Positions 32,913-43,080 are shown, counted from the first letter of the stretch. The stretch is 64,000 bases of DNA from Marinobacter similis (GCF_000830985.1 NZ_CP007151.1:124001-188000); one strand, 5' to 3'. Notes: a model not told the origin generated them from the sequence alone. Numbers and translations: made by a program.

Positions 32913-33992
32913 ATGCTCAGGATTTTACGCGGTCTGGCCCACAAGTACTTTTCCGATGAAGAAGCGGTCATCCTGTTTCTGATTCTGGTTACTGGTACCG
33001 TCTTTGTGATCTGGTTTGGGGCCATGCTGGCGCCCGCCATCGCCTCGCTGATCATTGCCTTTATACTGCAGGGTCTGGTGACCAAGCTGACCAAGCTGGG
33101 CGTTCCTGAGGTGGTGTCCATCGTCAGCGTGTTCCTGGTCTTTCTCGGTATTCTCGTGGGTGTCACCTTTGGCCTGTTGCCGTTGATCTGGACTCAGCTC
33201 AGCAATCTTGCCGGTGAAACTCCGAGGATAATCGGGGAGTTGCAAACCTATCTTGAGTTGCTTCCTGAGGAGTATCCGCAGCTGATTTCTGCCGATGCGG
33301 TCAATACGCTGTACCAGCAGGTGTCGACCGAAGTAGGGCACATGACCCAGTGGCTGGTGTCGTTCTCGCTCTCCAGTATCCCGGATCTTGTGGCCCTATT
33401 GATCTACATGGTCCTGGTGCCGATCCTGGTGTTTTTCTTCCTGAAAGATCGGGAAGTATTGCTTGGGGCCATTGGTCGACTTTTGCCGCCCCAGCGTCCG
33501 ATGATGTTGCAGATCTGGCATGAGGTGAATCTGCAGTGTGCTAATTATGTGCGCGGTAAGGCGGTCGAGATCCTGATCGTAGGCGGTGCTACCTACGTGG
33601 CCTTTAAGTTGCTGGGTATGCCATACGCTGCCCTCCTGTCTCTGCTGGTAGGGCTTAGTGTGGTGATTCCCTATATTGGTGCCGCAGTAGTGACCATTCC
33701 TGTTGCGATGATTGGTCTCTTTGCCTTCGGCTGGGGCAGCCACTTTATCTGGGTCATGGTGATTTACGGTGTTATTCAGGCGCTGGACGGCAACGTTCTG
33801 GTGCCGGTACTCTTCTCCGAGGTGAACAACCTCCACCCGGTGGCCATTATCGTAGCGGTTTTGTTTTTCGGTGGTATCTGGGGCTTGTGGGGAGTGTTTT
33901 TTGCTATCCCCCTGGCGACGATGCTCAAGGCAGTTTTTGCTGCCTGGCCGGTAAAAGATTACGTACCACCGCCAACTGTTAAAGAGTCCTGA
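32913..33992 (+). CDS. AI-2E family (PerM-like) membrane permease
   Basis: A 359-residue protein with about seven to eight membrane helices, including paired N-terminal helices (AVILFLILVTGTVFVIWFGA) and the conserved GLSVVIPYIGAAVVTIPV and VALLIYMVLVPILVFFFLKDRE segments. The superfamily includes TqsA and PerM; transport substrate is unknown. In pseudomonads a similar gene follows the BepA and TusA-type genes before bcp-gcvR-dapA; here bcp and gcvR are missing. Confidence 0.88.
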   Translation: MLRILRGLAHKYFSDEEAVILFLILVTGTVFVIWFGAMLAPAIASLIIAFILQGLVTKLTKLGVPEVVSIVSVFLVFLGILVGVTFGLLPLIWTQLSNLAGETPRIIGELQTYLELLPEEYPQLISADAVNTLYQQVSTEVGHMTQWLVSFSLSSIPDLVALLIYMVLVPILVFFFLKDREVLLGAIGRLLPPQRPMMLQIWHEVNLQCANYVRGKAVEILIVGGATYVAFKLLGMPYAALLSLLVGLSVVIPYIGAAVVTIPVAMIGLFAFGWGSHFIWVMVIYGVIQALDGNVLVPVLFSEVNNLHPVAIIVAVLFFGGIWGLWGVFFAIPLATMLKAVFAAWPVKDYVPPPTVKES

Positions 33993-34052
33993 ATTCATTA
34001 GTTGAACAGCCCTGGGCCGGAATCCGGTTCAGGTCCTCGGGGGAACATTCGA

Positions 34053-34087
34053 ACACAGGGAATCCCGAGTCTTTAATTCCCTTGTGT
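34053..34087. other. Near-perfect hairpin before dapA
   Basis: ACACAGGGAAT (34053-34063) and ATTCCCTTGTGT (34076-34087), one unpaired T, in the 144-bp permease-dapA spacer. No T-run follows, so a terminator call is weak; it may lie in the dapA leader. Confidence 0.35.
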
Positions 34088-34136
34088 CAGTTCGTGCCCA
34101 ACATTACCATATCGGTTTTATTCGGACGGAGCTTTT

Positions 34137-35015
34137 ATGATTACGGGTAGCCTTGTCGCACTGGTCACGCCCATGGATCCAAATGGTGACATTCACTGGC
34201 AGGAGCTGGATCGGCTGGTGGACTTTCATATCGAAAACGGCACCCATGGCATCGTTGCTGTGGGCACTACGGGTGAGTCCGCAACCCTGGATCCTGAAGA
34301 ACATTGCCAGGTGATAGGCCATATCATCAAACGTGTGGACGGTCGCATTCCGGTCATTGCAGGTACTGGTGGCAACAGTACTCGCGAGGCGATCGAGCTC
34401 ACCACGGAAGCTCACAAGCTGGGCGCCGATGCCTGTCTGTTGGTTGTGCCTTATTACAACAAGCCGACGCAGGAAGGGCTGTACCAGCACTTCAAAACCA
34501 TTGCTGAAGCCGTGCCGGGCATGAAGCAGATGCTTTATAACGTGCCAGGGCGCACCGCTTGCGACATGCTCAACGAGACGGTTCTGCGGCTTGCCGACAT
34601 TCCGAACATCGTGGCCATCAAGGACGCAACCGGCAATATTCCCCGTGGCGCCGAGCTGATTGAAGCTCTGGAAGGTCGTCTTGCGGTCTACTCAGGCGAT
34701 GACGCCACCGCCGCTGAATTGATGCTGGCGGGCGGCAAGGGTAACGTCTCGGTTACCGCGAACGTTGCCCCAAAGGGCATGTCTCAGCTTTGCGAAGCCG
34801 CCATTGCCGGCAATCGCGAAGAAACCGAGCGTCTCAATGAGCTTTTGATGCCCCTGAACCGTAAGCTGTTCCTTGAGGCGAATCCTATCCCGGTAAAATG
34901 GGCATTGCACCGCATTGGGATGATCAGCGAAGGCATCCGTTTGCCACTGACGCCGCTGAGTGAGAAGTTCCATGCAGAAGTGGAAGATGCGCTGAAAGCC
35001 TCAGGTGTGCTCTGA
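34137..35015 (+). CDS. dapA: 4-hydroxy-tetrahydrodipicolinate synthase DapA
   Basis: A 292-residue TIM-barrel Schiff-base lyase: VGTTGESATL, IAGTGGNSTREAI, the Tyr-containing PYYNKPTQEGLYQHF, YNVPGRTACDM with catalytic Tyr, and VAIKDATGN with the Schiff-base Lys. Makes HTPA for lysine and meso-diaminopimelate. Heads the dapA-bamC-purC group conserved in gammaproteobacteria. Confidence 0.96.
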   Translation: MITGSLVALVTPMDPNGDIHWQELDRLVDFHIENGTHGIVAVGTTGESATLDPEEHCQVIGHIIKRVDGRIPVIAGTGGNSTREAIELTTEAHKLGADACLLVVPYYNKPTQEGLYQHFKTIAEAVPGMKQMLYNVPGRTACDMLNETVLRLADIPNIVAIKDATGNIPRGAELIEALEGRLAVYSGDDATAAELMLAGGKGNVSVTANVAPKGMSQLCEAAIAGNREETERLNELLMPLNRKLFLEANPIPVKWALHRIGMISEGIRLPLTPLSEKFHAEVEDALKASGVL

Positions 35016-35050
35016 GTTTACTGAAACTGTGTCCGACCCGGAGTGACCCG

Positions 35051-36148
35051 ATGCCGGTTCTTCTTGGAACCCGTAGTACCCTGTTGTCAAATTCTCTGGC
35101 TGCTGCCTCCGGATTGCTGCTGATAACAGCGCTGTCCGGATGCGGCATGCTGGACGATCGATCCGAACGTTACGTATCCGCAAAAGAAGGCAAACCGCTG
35201 GAGCTTCCTGCCGGATCCGAAAAAGCTAACTTCAGTCAGGTGATGCCCATCCGGGATGTCGCCGTGGCGGATGCCAGCAAACTCTACCCATCCAGTATTC
35301 CCAACCCGCCGGACATGACTTCCGAGATTCTCGATGAGAACTACGCCATTGAAGAACTCGATGGCCGGGTCTGGCTATTGGTGAACGATGTGCCTGGCCG
35401 GATTTGGCCTGCTGCCAACGCCTACATGACGGAGCGGAGCCTCGGAGTAAGTTTCGATAGCCCGCAGCTGGGTCTGTTGCAGAGTGAGCTGCTGAATTTC
35501 AGCAAACGTGCGCGCCAACTGGCTGAGCTGCCGAGCAATCCCGGTGCGGATGAGTCCAAAGTTGTGCTACAGGTGCGCATGGCTCCGGGCGTGCGTCGCA
35601 AGACCACAGAGATCCAGATTCGGAAACTGACGGTTGATGGTCAGCCACAGGAGCTGGTGCCCTGGTCGGGGATCGCGAACCCAACTCCTGAGGCCCTGGA
35701 TTTGCAAAAGCGCTTGCTGGCCGACATGGGGGGGTTCCTGAAGGCCAGAGAAGAGAACAAGTCCTTCTCACGCGCTGCGTCGGGCATGGTCAGTGATCCG
35801 CTGGTCAAGCTTCTCTCAAGCGATGAACAAGCTTCAGCGATCCGTATGAGCCTCGATTATGGCCGCTCCTGGGCGGAAGTGAGTCGGGGACTTACGGAGG
35901 CCAAGGTTCCAGTAGTGGACCTGAACCGCAGTGAAGGCTGGTTTTACGTTGACTATCGCACCGAGGACGAGCGCGAGTCTGGTTGGTTCGACTGGTTCAG
36001 CGATGCTGAGGAACCCCGGCATACTCACACGGTGACTCTGATCGAGAGCGATGAGGACATCGTCATTACCGCTGAGCGCCTTCAGACCTACGACGGTGAG
36101 AACACTGCGCCGGATCTGCTGAAAGAACTGTTCGACTATCTATACTGA
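35051..36148 (+). CDS. bamC: Outer-membrane assembly lipoprotein BamC
   Basis: A 365-residue lipoprotein: signal segment with lipobox LSGC (Cys about residue 31), the unstructured N-terminal lasso rich in charged residues, and two helix-grip domains (MSLDYGRSWAEVSRGL and the preceding repeat). Accessory member of the BAM complex inserting beta-barrels. GGAG precedes ATG 35051. Position between dapA and purC is diagnostic. Confidence 0.92.
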   Translation: MPVLLGTRSTLLSNSLAAASGLLLITALSGCGMLDDRSERYVSAKEGKPLELPAGSEKANFSQVMPIRDVAVADASKLYPSSIPNPPDMTSEILDENYAIEELDGRVWLLVNDVPGRIWPAANAYMTERSLGVSFDSPQLGLLQSELLNFSKRARQLAELPSNPGADESKVVLQVRMAPGVRRKTTEIQIRKLTVDGQPQELVPWSGIANPTPEALDLQKRLLADMGGFLKAREENKSFSRAASGMVSDPLVKLLSSDEQASAIRMSLDYGRSWAEVSRGLTEAKVPVVDLNRSEGWFYVDYRTEDERESGWFDWFSDAEEPRHTHTVTLIESDEDIVITAERLQTYDGENTAPDLLKELFDYLY

Positions 36149-36190
36149 TTGAGTGGTTGCCGTTGCTTCGGCACCACTTCGGAGACCCTA

Positions 36191-36904
36191 ATGGAAAAGC
36201 GTGAAGAGCTATACGCCGGCAAGGCAAAGTCTGTCTACAAGACCGACAACCCAGACCGATTCATCCTCGAATTTCGGGATGACACCTCGGCCTTTGATGG
36301 CGAAAAGAAAGAGCAACTCAGCCGCAAGGGCATGGTGAACAACAAGTTCAATGCCTTCGTGATGGAAAAGCTTGAGGCTGCCGGCGTGCCTACCCATTTT
36401 GAGGGTCTGCTGTCCTCGACTGAATCTCTCGTGAAAAAGCTCGACATGATCCCGGTAGAGTGCGTGGTACGGAACATTTCCGCGGGTAGCCTGTGCCGCC
36501 GGATCGGTGTGGAAGAGGGGCTCGAATTGACGCCTTCGACCTATGAGCTGTTCCTGAAGAACGACGCCCTGCATGATCCGATGGTTAATGAGTCCCTGGC
36601 TGTCAGCTTTGGTTGGGCCTCAGCCGACGAGCTGGAGCAGATGAAGCAGCTGACCTACCAGGTGAATGACGTGCTGAAGGCGTTGTTTGATGACGCCGGC
36701 ATGCTGCTGGTGGATTATAAACTGGAGTTTGGCCGCAGTGGTGGCGGGATTGTCCTGGGGGACGAGTTCAGCCCCGACGGCTGCCGCATCTGGGACAAAG
36801 AGACTCGGAAGAAAATGGATAAAGACCGGTTCCGCCAGGGGCTGGGTGATGTGATTGAAACCTATGAAGAAGTGGGGCGCCGTTTAGGCATCCAGTTCGA
36901 TTAA
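36191..36904 (+). CDS. purC: Phosphoribosylaminoimidazole-succinocarboxamide synthase PurC
   Basis: A 237-residue SAICAR synthetase: [16 protein letters not shown] at the N-terminus, [42 protein letters not shown] and [14 protein letters not shown]. Start ATG 36191 after GGAG; the open frame upstream to 36149 overlaps the spacer after bamC and has no family match. Confidence 0.96.
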   Translation: MEKREELYAGKAKSVYKTDNPDRFILEFRDDTSAFDGEKKEQLSRKGMVNNKFNAFVMEKLEAAGVPTHFEGLLSSTESLVKKLDMIPVECVVRNISAGSLCRRIGVEEGLELTPSTYELFLKNDALHDPMVNESLAVSFGWASADELEQMKQLTYQVNDVLKALFDDAGMLLVDYKLEFGRSGGGIVLGDEFSPDGCRIWDKETRKKMDKDRFRQGLGDVIETYEEVGRRLGIQFD

Positions 36905-36934
36905 TCCAGACACACAACAAAGAAAAGGTATTCT

Positions 36935-37678
36935 ATGCGTAACTTGATTGTCGCTGCCGGTGGTTCCTTGCTTCTGGCCGCACCATTCGCCCACGCGGAC
37001 GTAGTGGGTCTTGGTGCAAGTGTAAGTTACTGGGATTCAGAGCTGACAGGTGAGGCCGCTGACAAAAGCGGCGGCGAGGTAGACGTCGAGAACGACCTGG
37101 ACCTTGAAAACGATTCCAACGCAAACGCTTCCTTATATTTCGAGCACCCAGTTCCTGTGCTGCCTAATGTGAGGCTCAACTACACTCTGGTCCAACAGAG
37201 TGGCCGGGGTGAGCTAGGCGCAAATTTTGGTGGTATTAATGTGGGTTCAGGTGTGGATGTCCGATCCGAGTTGGACCTGGAACAACTTGATTTTACGTTT
37301 TACTACGAAGTGCTAGATAACTGGGTCAATCTGGACCTTGGTCTTACTGCTCGTGATCTTTCGGGTGAACTGGTTGTGCGTGAAATTGGGGGGGCAGCCC
37401 AGGTGAGCAAAACCGAAGTTGATGCAGTGTTACCAATGGGCTATCTGGCCGCACGGTTCGACTTGCCGTTGACTGGCGTGTCTATCGGCGCTGAAGGCAA
37501 TTTCGTCAGCTACAGCGGCGATTCGCTTCACGACTTTAACGCCTACGGCCAGTTTGAAATGGCGGTCATTCAGCTCCGAGCTGGATACCGTCAAATGTCT
37601 ATTGATTACGAAGACGATGACGACAGACTGGACGTCGAGATCGATGGGCCGTTTGTCAGTGCCGGAGTTGTCTTTTAA
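36935..37678 (+). CDS. TIGR04219-type outer-membrane beta-barrel protein
   Basis: A 247-residue protein with signal peptide (…LLLAAPFAHA then DVVGLGASVSYW), alternating amphipathic strands and an aromatic C-terminus (SAGVVF), the BAM recognition signal. Overall pattern matches the uncharacterised TIGR04219 family common in marine gammaproteobacteria. Acidic patch VDVENDLDLENDSN near residue 50. Function unknown. Confidence 0.82.
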   Translation: MRNLIVAAGGSLLLAAPFAHADVVGLGASVSYWDSELTGEAADKSGGEVDVENDLDLENDSNANASLYFEHPVPVLPNVRLNYTLVQQSGRGELGANFGGINVGSGVDVRSELDLEQLDFTFYYEVLDNWVNLDLGLTARDLSGELVVREIGGAAQVSKTEVDAVLPMGYLAARFDLPLTGVSIGAEGNFVSYSGDSLHDFNAYGQFEMAVIQLRAGYRQMSIDYEDDDDRLDVEIDGPFVSAGVVF

Positions 37679-37690
37679 AGGGAGTTTAAC

Positions 37691-38698
37691 GTGAAGATTC
37701 TCGTGACCGGAACGGCGGGCTTTATTGGCTCGCACCTGGCGCATCGCCTGCTGGACCGTGGCGATGAAGTGATCGGCGTTGATAACGTCAACGACTATTA
37801 CGACGTCAACCTGAAAGAGGCTCGCTTGGCGAGACTGACAGGCAAGTCCGGCTTTACCGAGGTTCGTCAGGATGTGTCGGACCGGAGCGCCATGGAGGCG
37901 CTCTTTGCCGAACACAAGCCTGAGCGCGTGGTCCATTTGGCAGCTCAGGCAGGCGTTCGCTACTCCATCGAGAATCCTCACGCTTATGTCGACGCCAACC
38001 TTGTGGGGTTCATGAATATCCTGGAAGGTTGCCGTCACAACGACGTTAAACACCTTGTCTACGCTTCCAGCAGCTCGGTGTATGGCGCCAACGAGACCAT
38101 GCCTTTTTCTGTGCATGACAACGTCGATCATCCCCTGAGCCTCTACGCGGCCTCCAAAAAGGCCAACGAGTTGATGGCTCACACCTACAGCCATCTCTAC
38201 AATCTGCCCACCACCGGCCTGCGGTTCTTTACTGTGTACGGTCCTTGGGGCAGGCCTGACATGGCGCTGTTCATTTTTACCAAGAAAATTCTGGCGGGCG
38301 AGCCAATCGATGTGTTCAATCACGGCCAGCACCGGCGTGATTTCACCTACATCGATGACATTGTCGAAGGCGTGATCCGTACCCTCGATCATGTTGCGGA
38401 GCCCAATCAGGAATGGACAGGTGAGAATCCGGATCCGGGTACTGGTAAAGGTCCTTACCGGATCTACAACATCGGAAGTAATAACCCGGTTGAGCTGTCG
38501 CGCTTCATTGAGATCATTGAAGAGCGTGTCGGCAAGAAAGCAGAGAAAAATCTATTGCCGTTGCAGCCTGGGGATGTCCCCGCCACCTACGCCAACGTGG
38601 ATGACCTGATTGCCGATGTCGGTTACAAGCCCGGCACAACGGTGGAAGAGGGTATCGCCAACTTCGTTGACTGGTATCGCGATTTTTATCACGTTTGA
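37691..38698 (+). CDS. UDP-glucuronate 4-epimerase-type NAD-dependent epimerase
   Basis: A 335-residue SDR: NAD motif [31 protein letters not shown], catalytic Tyr/Lys [15 protein letters not shown] and the [23 protein letters not shown] block distinctive of UDP-glucuronate 4-epimerases of capsule and O-antigen clusters. Converts UDP-glucuronate (from Ugd at 16-17 kb) to UDP-galacturonate. Preceded by a GGGAG site, 12 bp after the barrel gene; no other polysaccharide genes are adjacent. Confidence 0.88.
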   Translation: MKILVTGTAGFIGSHLAHRLLDRGDEVIGVDNVNDYYDVNLKEARLARLTGKSGFTEVRQDVSDRSAMEALFAEHKPERVVHLAAQAGVRYSIENPHAYVDANLVGFMNILEGCRHNDVKHLVYASSSSVYGANETMPFSVHDNVDHPLSLYAASKKANELMAHTYSHLYNLPTTGLRFFTVYGPWGRPDMALFIFTKKILAGEPIDVFNHGQHRRDFTYIDDIVEGVIRTLDHVAEPNQEWTGENPDPGTGKGPYRIYNIGSNNPVELSRFIEIIEERVGKKAEKNLLPLQPGDVPATYANVDDLIADVGYKPGTTVEEGIANFVDWYRDFYHV

Positions 38699-38726
38699 TT
38701 TCAGTGTGACGGAATCTGATTTCCAG

Positions 38727-38754
38727 AAAAAGCCGGCTAATTGCCGGCTTTTTT
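38727..38754. terminator. Bidirectional intrinsic terminator
   Basis: AAAAAGCCGGC, short loop, GCCGGCTTTTTT between the convergent epimerase (ends 38698) and pseudouridine synthase (ends 38762); T-runs are present in both directions. Confidence 0.88.
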
Positions 38755-38761
38755 ATTTGTC

Positions 38762-39574
38762 CTAGGTGAGGCTGTTCAGGTGTTCTGGTAGTTGGATCTT
38801 CACCCGCCGCCGTTCTAATGGGCAGTCAAACTCCAAGAAGCGTGCCAGCAGTTGCAGAGGAACTGGCGCAGGGCGGCCATAAAGCCGGTCACCGATGATG
38901 GCATGGCCGATGCCAGCCAGGTGCTTCCGGATCTGGTGTTTTCGTCCCGTTTCAATGCTTATCTGAAGCAGCGATGTCTGATCGGTTTCGTTAATACTGA
39001 GGGTTGAGATTCGGGTAATGGCTTCTTTACCGTCTATTGGAGCATCTATGAGTCGATCCTGAGCGGTAATCTCTCCCTCTACTCGTGCCCGGTAGTGCTT
39101 GGTGATCGCTCGCCCTGAGAAACACTTTGAGAGCGCGCCAGCAGCCTTGGAGTCGTGCGCAATGAGCATCAGCCCGGCGGCATCGGCATCCAGGCGATGA
39201 ATCAGAAAGCAATCCCGGCCAAGAGCTACTTCCGCTTCGCGAAGCAGACTGCAATGATCGCCCCACTGTGAGCCCTGGGCCAGCAGGCCATGGGGTTTGA
39301 ACCAGATGGAATAGCGGCGCCTGTCTTCCAGCAGGGTGGCAGGCTCCGGTTTACGGGCGAGCACGGCCTCATCGTAGAAGAGTTGCAGGCGGGTGCCGGC
39401 TCGGACTTCCCGTTTTGCTTTGCGCAGTCGAACCCGTTTGCCCTTGTGCGTCCACCAGCAAGCGCCCTTGTTCATGGCGTCTTTGATCCGCTGCTTGGGC
39501 AGGCCAGAGGCTTCGCTGAGGGCGTCGACCGCAGTCTGCGAGTGTTCCAGTGTGAAGTCGATTGTGGTTCGCAT
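38762..39574 (-). CDS. RluA-family RNA pseudouridine synthase
   Basis: A 270-residue enzyme with an N-terminal S4-like region (MRTTIDFTLEHSQTAVDALS…), the catalytic motif HRLDADAAGLMLIAH containing the conserved Asp, and the C-terminal TGRKHQIRKHLAGIGHAIIGDRLYG block. In the usual motif HRLDxxTSGL the Thr/Ser are replaced by Ala, Ala; the catalytic Asp is kept. RNA target unknown. ATG 39574 gives the family N-terminus; the frame continues upstream into the tRNA-Val gene. Confidence 0.87.
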   Translation of the reverse strand: MRTTIDFTLEHSQTAVDALSEASGLPKQRIKDAMNKGACWWTHKGKRVRLRKAKREVRAGTRLQLFYDEAVLARKPEPATLLEDRRRYSIWFKPHGLLAQGSQWGDHCSLLREAEVALGRDCFLIHRLDADAAGLMLIAHDSKAAGALSKCFSGRAITKHYRARVEGEITAQDRLIDAPIDGKEAITRISTLSINETDQTSLLQISIETGRKHQIRKHLAGIGHAIIGDRLYGRPAPVPLQLLARFLEFDCPLERRRVKIQLPEHLNSLT

Positions 39575-39678
39575 GGGGAAATACCGGGCAAGAGGTCCGG
39601 GGAAGGGATTAAAGAAGTCCGGACATAAAAAAAGCCAGTTCTTACGGCATCGCAAGTAACTGACTTTCTTTGCAGAAA

Positions 39679-39755
<77 letters not shown>

Positions 39756-39775
39756 GTGTCCTGCAACGGGGACGC

Positions 39776-39804
39776 AATATACTGATTCTACGGTTTTTGG
39801 TCAA
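39776..39804 (-). promoter_or_regulatory. Promoter of tRNA-Val
   Basis: On the minus strand TTGACC (39804-39799), 17-bp spacer, TATATT (39781-39776), followed by a G/C-rich discriminator, 20 bp before the tRNA. Confidence 0.8.
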
Positions 39805-39810
39805 CTACTT

Positions 39811-40759
39811 TCACGAGGTTTTTTGATTGCGCAGCCAAGTCTTGAGCGCTTTGCTGAGTGCACCCCAGCGGTTGACCAATAATGCAGCGAAAATAAGTGC
39901 GCAGCCGCCAAGTTGCAGGCCGCTCATGGTTTCTCCAAACCATAGAGCCGCAAACAGGCTTACCCATACCGGTTCCAGAATCAGGATTACGACGCCATGG
40001 CTATGAGCCGATAGGCTCTGTGCGTATGTTTGAATCAGGAAACGACCTGCAGTGCCGATTATGGCGCTGGCCAGGATCCAACCTACCAAAGCGCCAGATG
40101 GCTCGAGCAAGGCCTTTTGCCAGGGCTCAAGCACTGATGAGGCGGCAAGCGTGACAAATCCTACTGTGGTGAGTACCAAGCTGGTCAACGGCAGGGCCGG
40201 GACCCGGCGTTTTTCGATGGTTTCACCGCGCCGATTGATCACCGTGCGCTGGTTCGCAGCCCGGGTGTTCATGGTGAAGTACAGCGCCAGAATAAATGCT
40301 GCGCCGACAAAGAACAGCTGGGCTGGCTCTGGCCTGAAGCCGTTCTTGAGTGACAGCAGGGCAAGCCCGGCAACCGCGATGGGAATGGCAACCCAGGTGC
40401 TTTTAGGCTGCTCTTCTTTGAACAAAAGTCTGGCAAGTATCGGAACGATCACCACACCCAGACTGGTCAGGAATGCCCCTTCACCCATGCTTTCGCCATG
40501 GAACAGGCCCATAATCCAGAAGGTCATGGCGACGCCAAACACCAGCCAACGCCAAGCTTCGGCGAATTTGATCTGCGCTGAGACGGGATAGAGGGCGCCA
40601 CGCCACTATGGCCAGAACGAGACCGGCGAGGAGAAAACGCTCGGCCATGAAAAGAAGGGGCGGCATCAGCAATATCGCCTCCTTGGAGAAGATCCAACTG
40701 ACGGCCGCTATTAAAGTAACGGCGAACAACAAAGCATCGGATTTTTGGGTATCGGACAT
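39811..40759 (-). CDS. EamA/DMT-family transporter (one frame break)
   Basis: About ten predicted membrane helices in two EamA halves (first: ALLFAVTLIAAVSW…; second: SLSAHSHGVVILILEPVWVSLFAALWFGE). Frame is lost near 40545, where two bases are missing or one is extra (GGTGTTTGGCG); joining gives about 315 residues, typical of the drug/metabolite transporter superfamily. Substrate unknown. A conserved Glu/Pro pair (EPVW) marks the second half. Confidence 0.85.
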
Positions 40760-40908
40760 GAGTAACCGCTTGAGCGTCGATCAGTAGGATGGCAAGCGGA
40801 TCAATGTATAGTTTGCGAACTAAAAAGAAAAGGTGGCAAGCTATTGCTTAATCTGGGCAGGCCCGTCCTTGGGCCTTGTTTTTTCCTTAATAACAGGTGG
40901 TTGAAATA

Positions 40909-41997
40909 TCAGTTGTTGAGTGTTGAGTAGACCAAAGTCGACATGTCGGTGTCTTTGGATCCAGGCACTTCGATGTAGCGGTCGCCGGAGCCCCACCATT
41001 GCCACCAGGCTCTTTTGTTGTATGTGCGGCTGGCGAAATCGACTCTCAGTCCGTTCAAGGTCGTATTGTTGACCACAGGCACTGACGTGTTGCCGGTTTC
41101 GGAGCCAAGTACCCCGCTGTGTGAGGCGCCTTCGTTCATCAGAACAGGGAAGTGGTTATACCAGAGCCCATCCGGACCATTCTGGCTTGTTACTTTGCCA
41201 GCCAAGCTCAGGCTGTTCGAGCAGGAATCGATGCCTGTTGCGGAGGTTGCACCGCAGGCGGAGTGGGTTGGAACAACGCCGTCATCCTTGCCTTCGATAA
41301 ATGGTTTGGTAATACCGCCGAATGAGGATCCGCCGGCAACAAACCGCAAACGGGGAATCGGGTTCGGAGTCATCGCCAGATTCCGGGCGGCGTTGGTCTG
41401 CAGGTCGTTGACCACGCCGAGTTTATCCGGCTGGGGTTCTATTCCGGTAAAGGCTTGAACAGCAGTCTTCAGGGGCCAGTTGTACCAACTGTCGTTGTAG
41501 GCAATATTGAGGGCAAGGTCGGCCAACTCGGTGCCGCCGCCGGCACCGGAATAGTCAATGGCGGCAAGGATTTTTAGTGGTGCAAGTCCCTCGGATTGCA
41601 GCCAGCGCGCCTGGTTTTCCAGTAGATAGCGGGTTACCAGATCTCCGGTGGAATGAGAGACGATAATACAGAAGTTATTGCACAGGCCCTGTTGGCTAAT
41701 CTCGCGCATTTGTTGATACGCCTGTTGGGCAATGCCCCCCTCAACCCGGCCGTCGCTGCCCCAGTCGATGCGTGCATCGGATCTGGTCAGCCAGAAGGTG
41801 CGCCAGTAATCCTCACCGGCGTTTTTTACCGCCTGCAGGTTTGGGGGCGGGTTCGCCAGATCTTCCTGCTGGAAGCCGTGAACGAGGATAACGTTATGCC
41901 CAGCTAACTGGGCCTGGGCGGTTCCGGCACACAGGCTCCCGGCGATGGCCACCGCAAGCCCGGCCTTACCGGCACTTAGGGTCTTTATTGTTGTCAT
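40909..41997 (-). CDS. Secreted triacylglycerol lipase/esterase-like alpha/beta hydrolase
   Basis: A 362-residue exported protein: signal peptide ending AGTAQA, oxyanion-hole HGF (VILVHGFQQED), nucleophile elbow SHSTG (IIVSHSTGDLVTRY) in place of the canonical G-x-S-x-G, then likely Asp in EGKDDGVVP and His near NEGASHSGVLG. Cys pairs (CNNFC; CGATSATGIDSC) suggest disulfides in the exported enzyme. A DUF4785 protein gene follows upstream on the same strand. Substrate not assignable. Confidence 0.85.
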   Translation of the reverse strand: MTTIKTLSAGKAGLAVAIAGSLCAGTAQAQLAGHNVILVHGFQQEDLANPPPNLQAVKNAGEDYWRTFWLTRSDARIDWGSDGRVEGGIAQQAYQQMREISQQGLCNNFCIIVSHSTGDLVTRYLLENQARWLQSEGLAPLKILAAIDYSGAGGGTELADLALNIAYNDSWYNWPLKTAVQAFTGIEPQPDKLGVVNDLQTNAARNLAMTPNPIPRLRFVAGGSSFGGITKPFIEGKDDGVVPTHSACGATSATGIDSCSNSLSLAGKVTSQNGPDGLWYNHFPVLMNEGASHSGVLGSETGNTSVPVVNNTTLNGLRVDFASRTYNKRAWWQWWGSGDRYIEVPGSKDTDMSTLVYSTLNN

Positions 41998-42120
41998 GTT
42001 TACTCCGTCTTCGTTGAGTTATTTTTGTTTCAAGACGTTCAATCCGTCGGCCCCACATTGCAGGCTCCAATGACGGTACTGCCCGACGTCTGTCGGAACA
42101 GGGCCCTCCTGGCCCTGAGG

Positions 42121-43080
42121 TCAGAACTTGTTGGCCAACTGCCTGAGCAGTGCCGCTCGTTGTTCTGATTCGGGATCACTGGCCGGAGTGTCTCGCAAAC
42201 TATCGAGATCCGGTGGTGAAAATGAATACCCCTCATCCGGTCCAAAAGCGTAGTGGGTGCGCTGGCCAGGCTTGGCCGGTAGTTGCCTGATTTGGAGGTG
42301 TCGAAGCGACATCGGCCCCTTCCACTGACGGTTTACCAGTACGGTTCCGTGCGCTTTCAGATCGATGGTATCTGTAGTCAGATCCAAACGCTGCTCAGCC
42401 TGCAATAGTGCAATCGGCTGTTGGCCCGCGTAGAGCTGGGCAGAGAGAGAATAGTAACCAGGCTGGTCGGGTTCGAAGCGCAACGGAATAACCAGGTTGT
42501 TGTTTGTGATGTAGCTGGCTTCCAAGCCGTCGAAGGTGCCCAGAAATGGCTCAATGGTCAGCGTGGAGACGTGACGGACTTTTTTGCCGTCAATGTTTGC
42601 TTCAACGATCAGTCGGTACTCTCCCGGGGATTCGTTGGAGTCGATGCTGCCTTCGTAGAAACCATCGCCGTCTTTAGCTATCAATTGGGCAGAGGCCACC
42701 GTGTCCCGGGTCAGGGAGTTTTCCAGTGAAAGTTCGAGGCGATCTGTCACCACCTGCGGGCCTTGAATCGAGGCCGCGACCAAAATCGACTCTCCGCGGG
42801 TAAAACGGTATTGCTCAAGAGTAACGGTAAAGTGGCCGTTATTGCCTAGGGGAAGGCTGACCGGTTCGTAGCGATTGCCGCGATAGCCCTCGGCTTGTGC
42901 TGGGGTTAGAGGAGTGGACCATGGTGGATAGTGTGCATTCTCAGCGTATTGGTCCGCCACACTGGCCAGCATGAACCCAAGCGCGTTGTCGCCCGGTGGG
43001 GTTGGGGAAACCTGCTGCTTGGCATTTGATTGCGAAGAAGGGTCGAAGATCTTGGCCTTCGACGGGACTGATCGGCTCAT
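42121..43080 (-). CDS. DUF4785 domain-containing protein
   Basis: A 319-residue protein with beta-rich repeats (YRFTRGESILVAASIQGPQVV, DGDGFYEGSIDSNESPGEYRLIVEAN) resembling the DUF4785 C-terminal immunoglobulin-like regions. The start ATG 43080 overlaps the stop of a 39-codon frame (ATGA) encoding a hydrophobic segment; without it the protein lacks any export signal. A one-base loss could have separated an N-terminal anchor from this protein. Encoded just before the lipase on the same strand; a role with lipase is guessed from position only. Confidence 0.7.
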   Translation of the reverse strand: MSRSVPSKAKIFDPSSQSNAKQQVSPTPPGDNALGFMLASVADQYAENAHYPPWSTPLTPAQAEGYRGNRYEPVSLPLGNNGHFTVTLEQYRFTRGESILVAASIQGPQVVTDRLELSLENSLTRDTVASAQLIAKDGDGFYEGSIDSNESPGEYRLIVEANIDGKKVRHVSTLTIEPFLGTFDGLEASYITNNNLVIPLRFEPDQPGYYSLSAQLYAGQQPIALLQAEQRLDLTTDTIDLKAHGTVLVNRQWKGPMSLRHLQIRQLPAKPGQRTHYAFGPDEGYSFSPPDLDSLRDTPASDPESEQRAALLRQLANKF

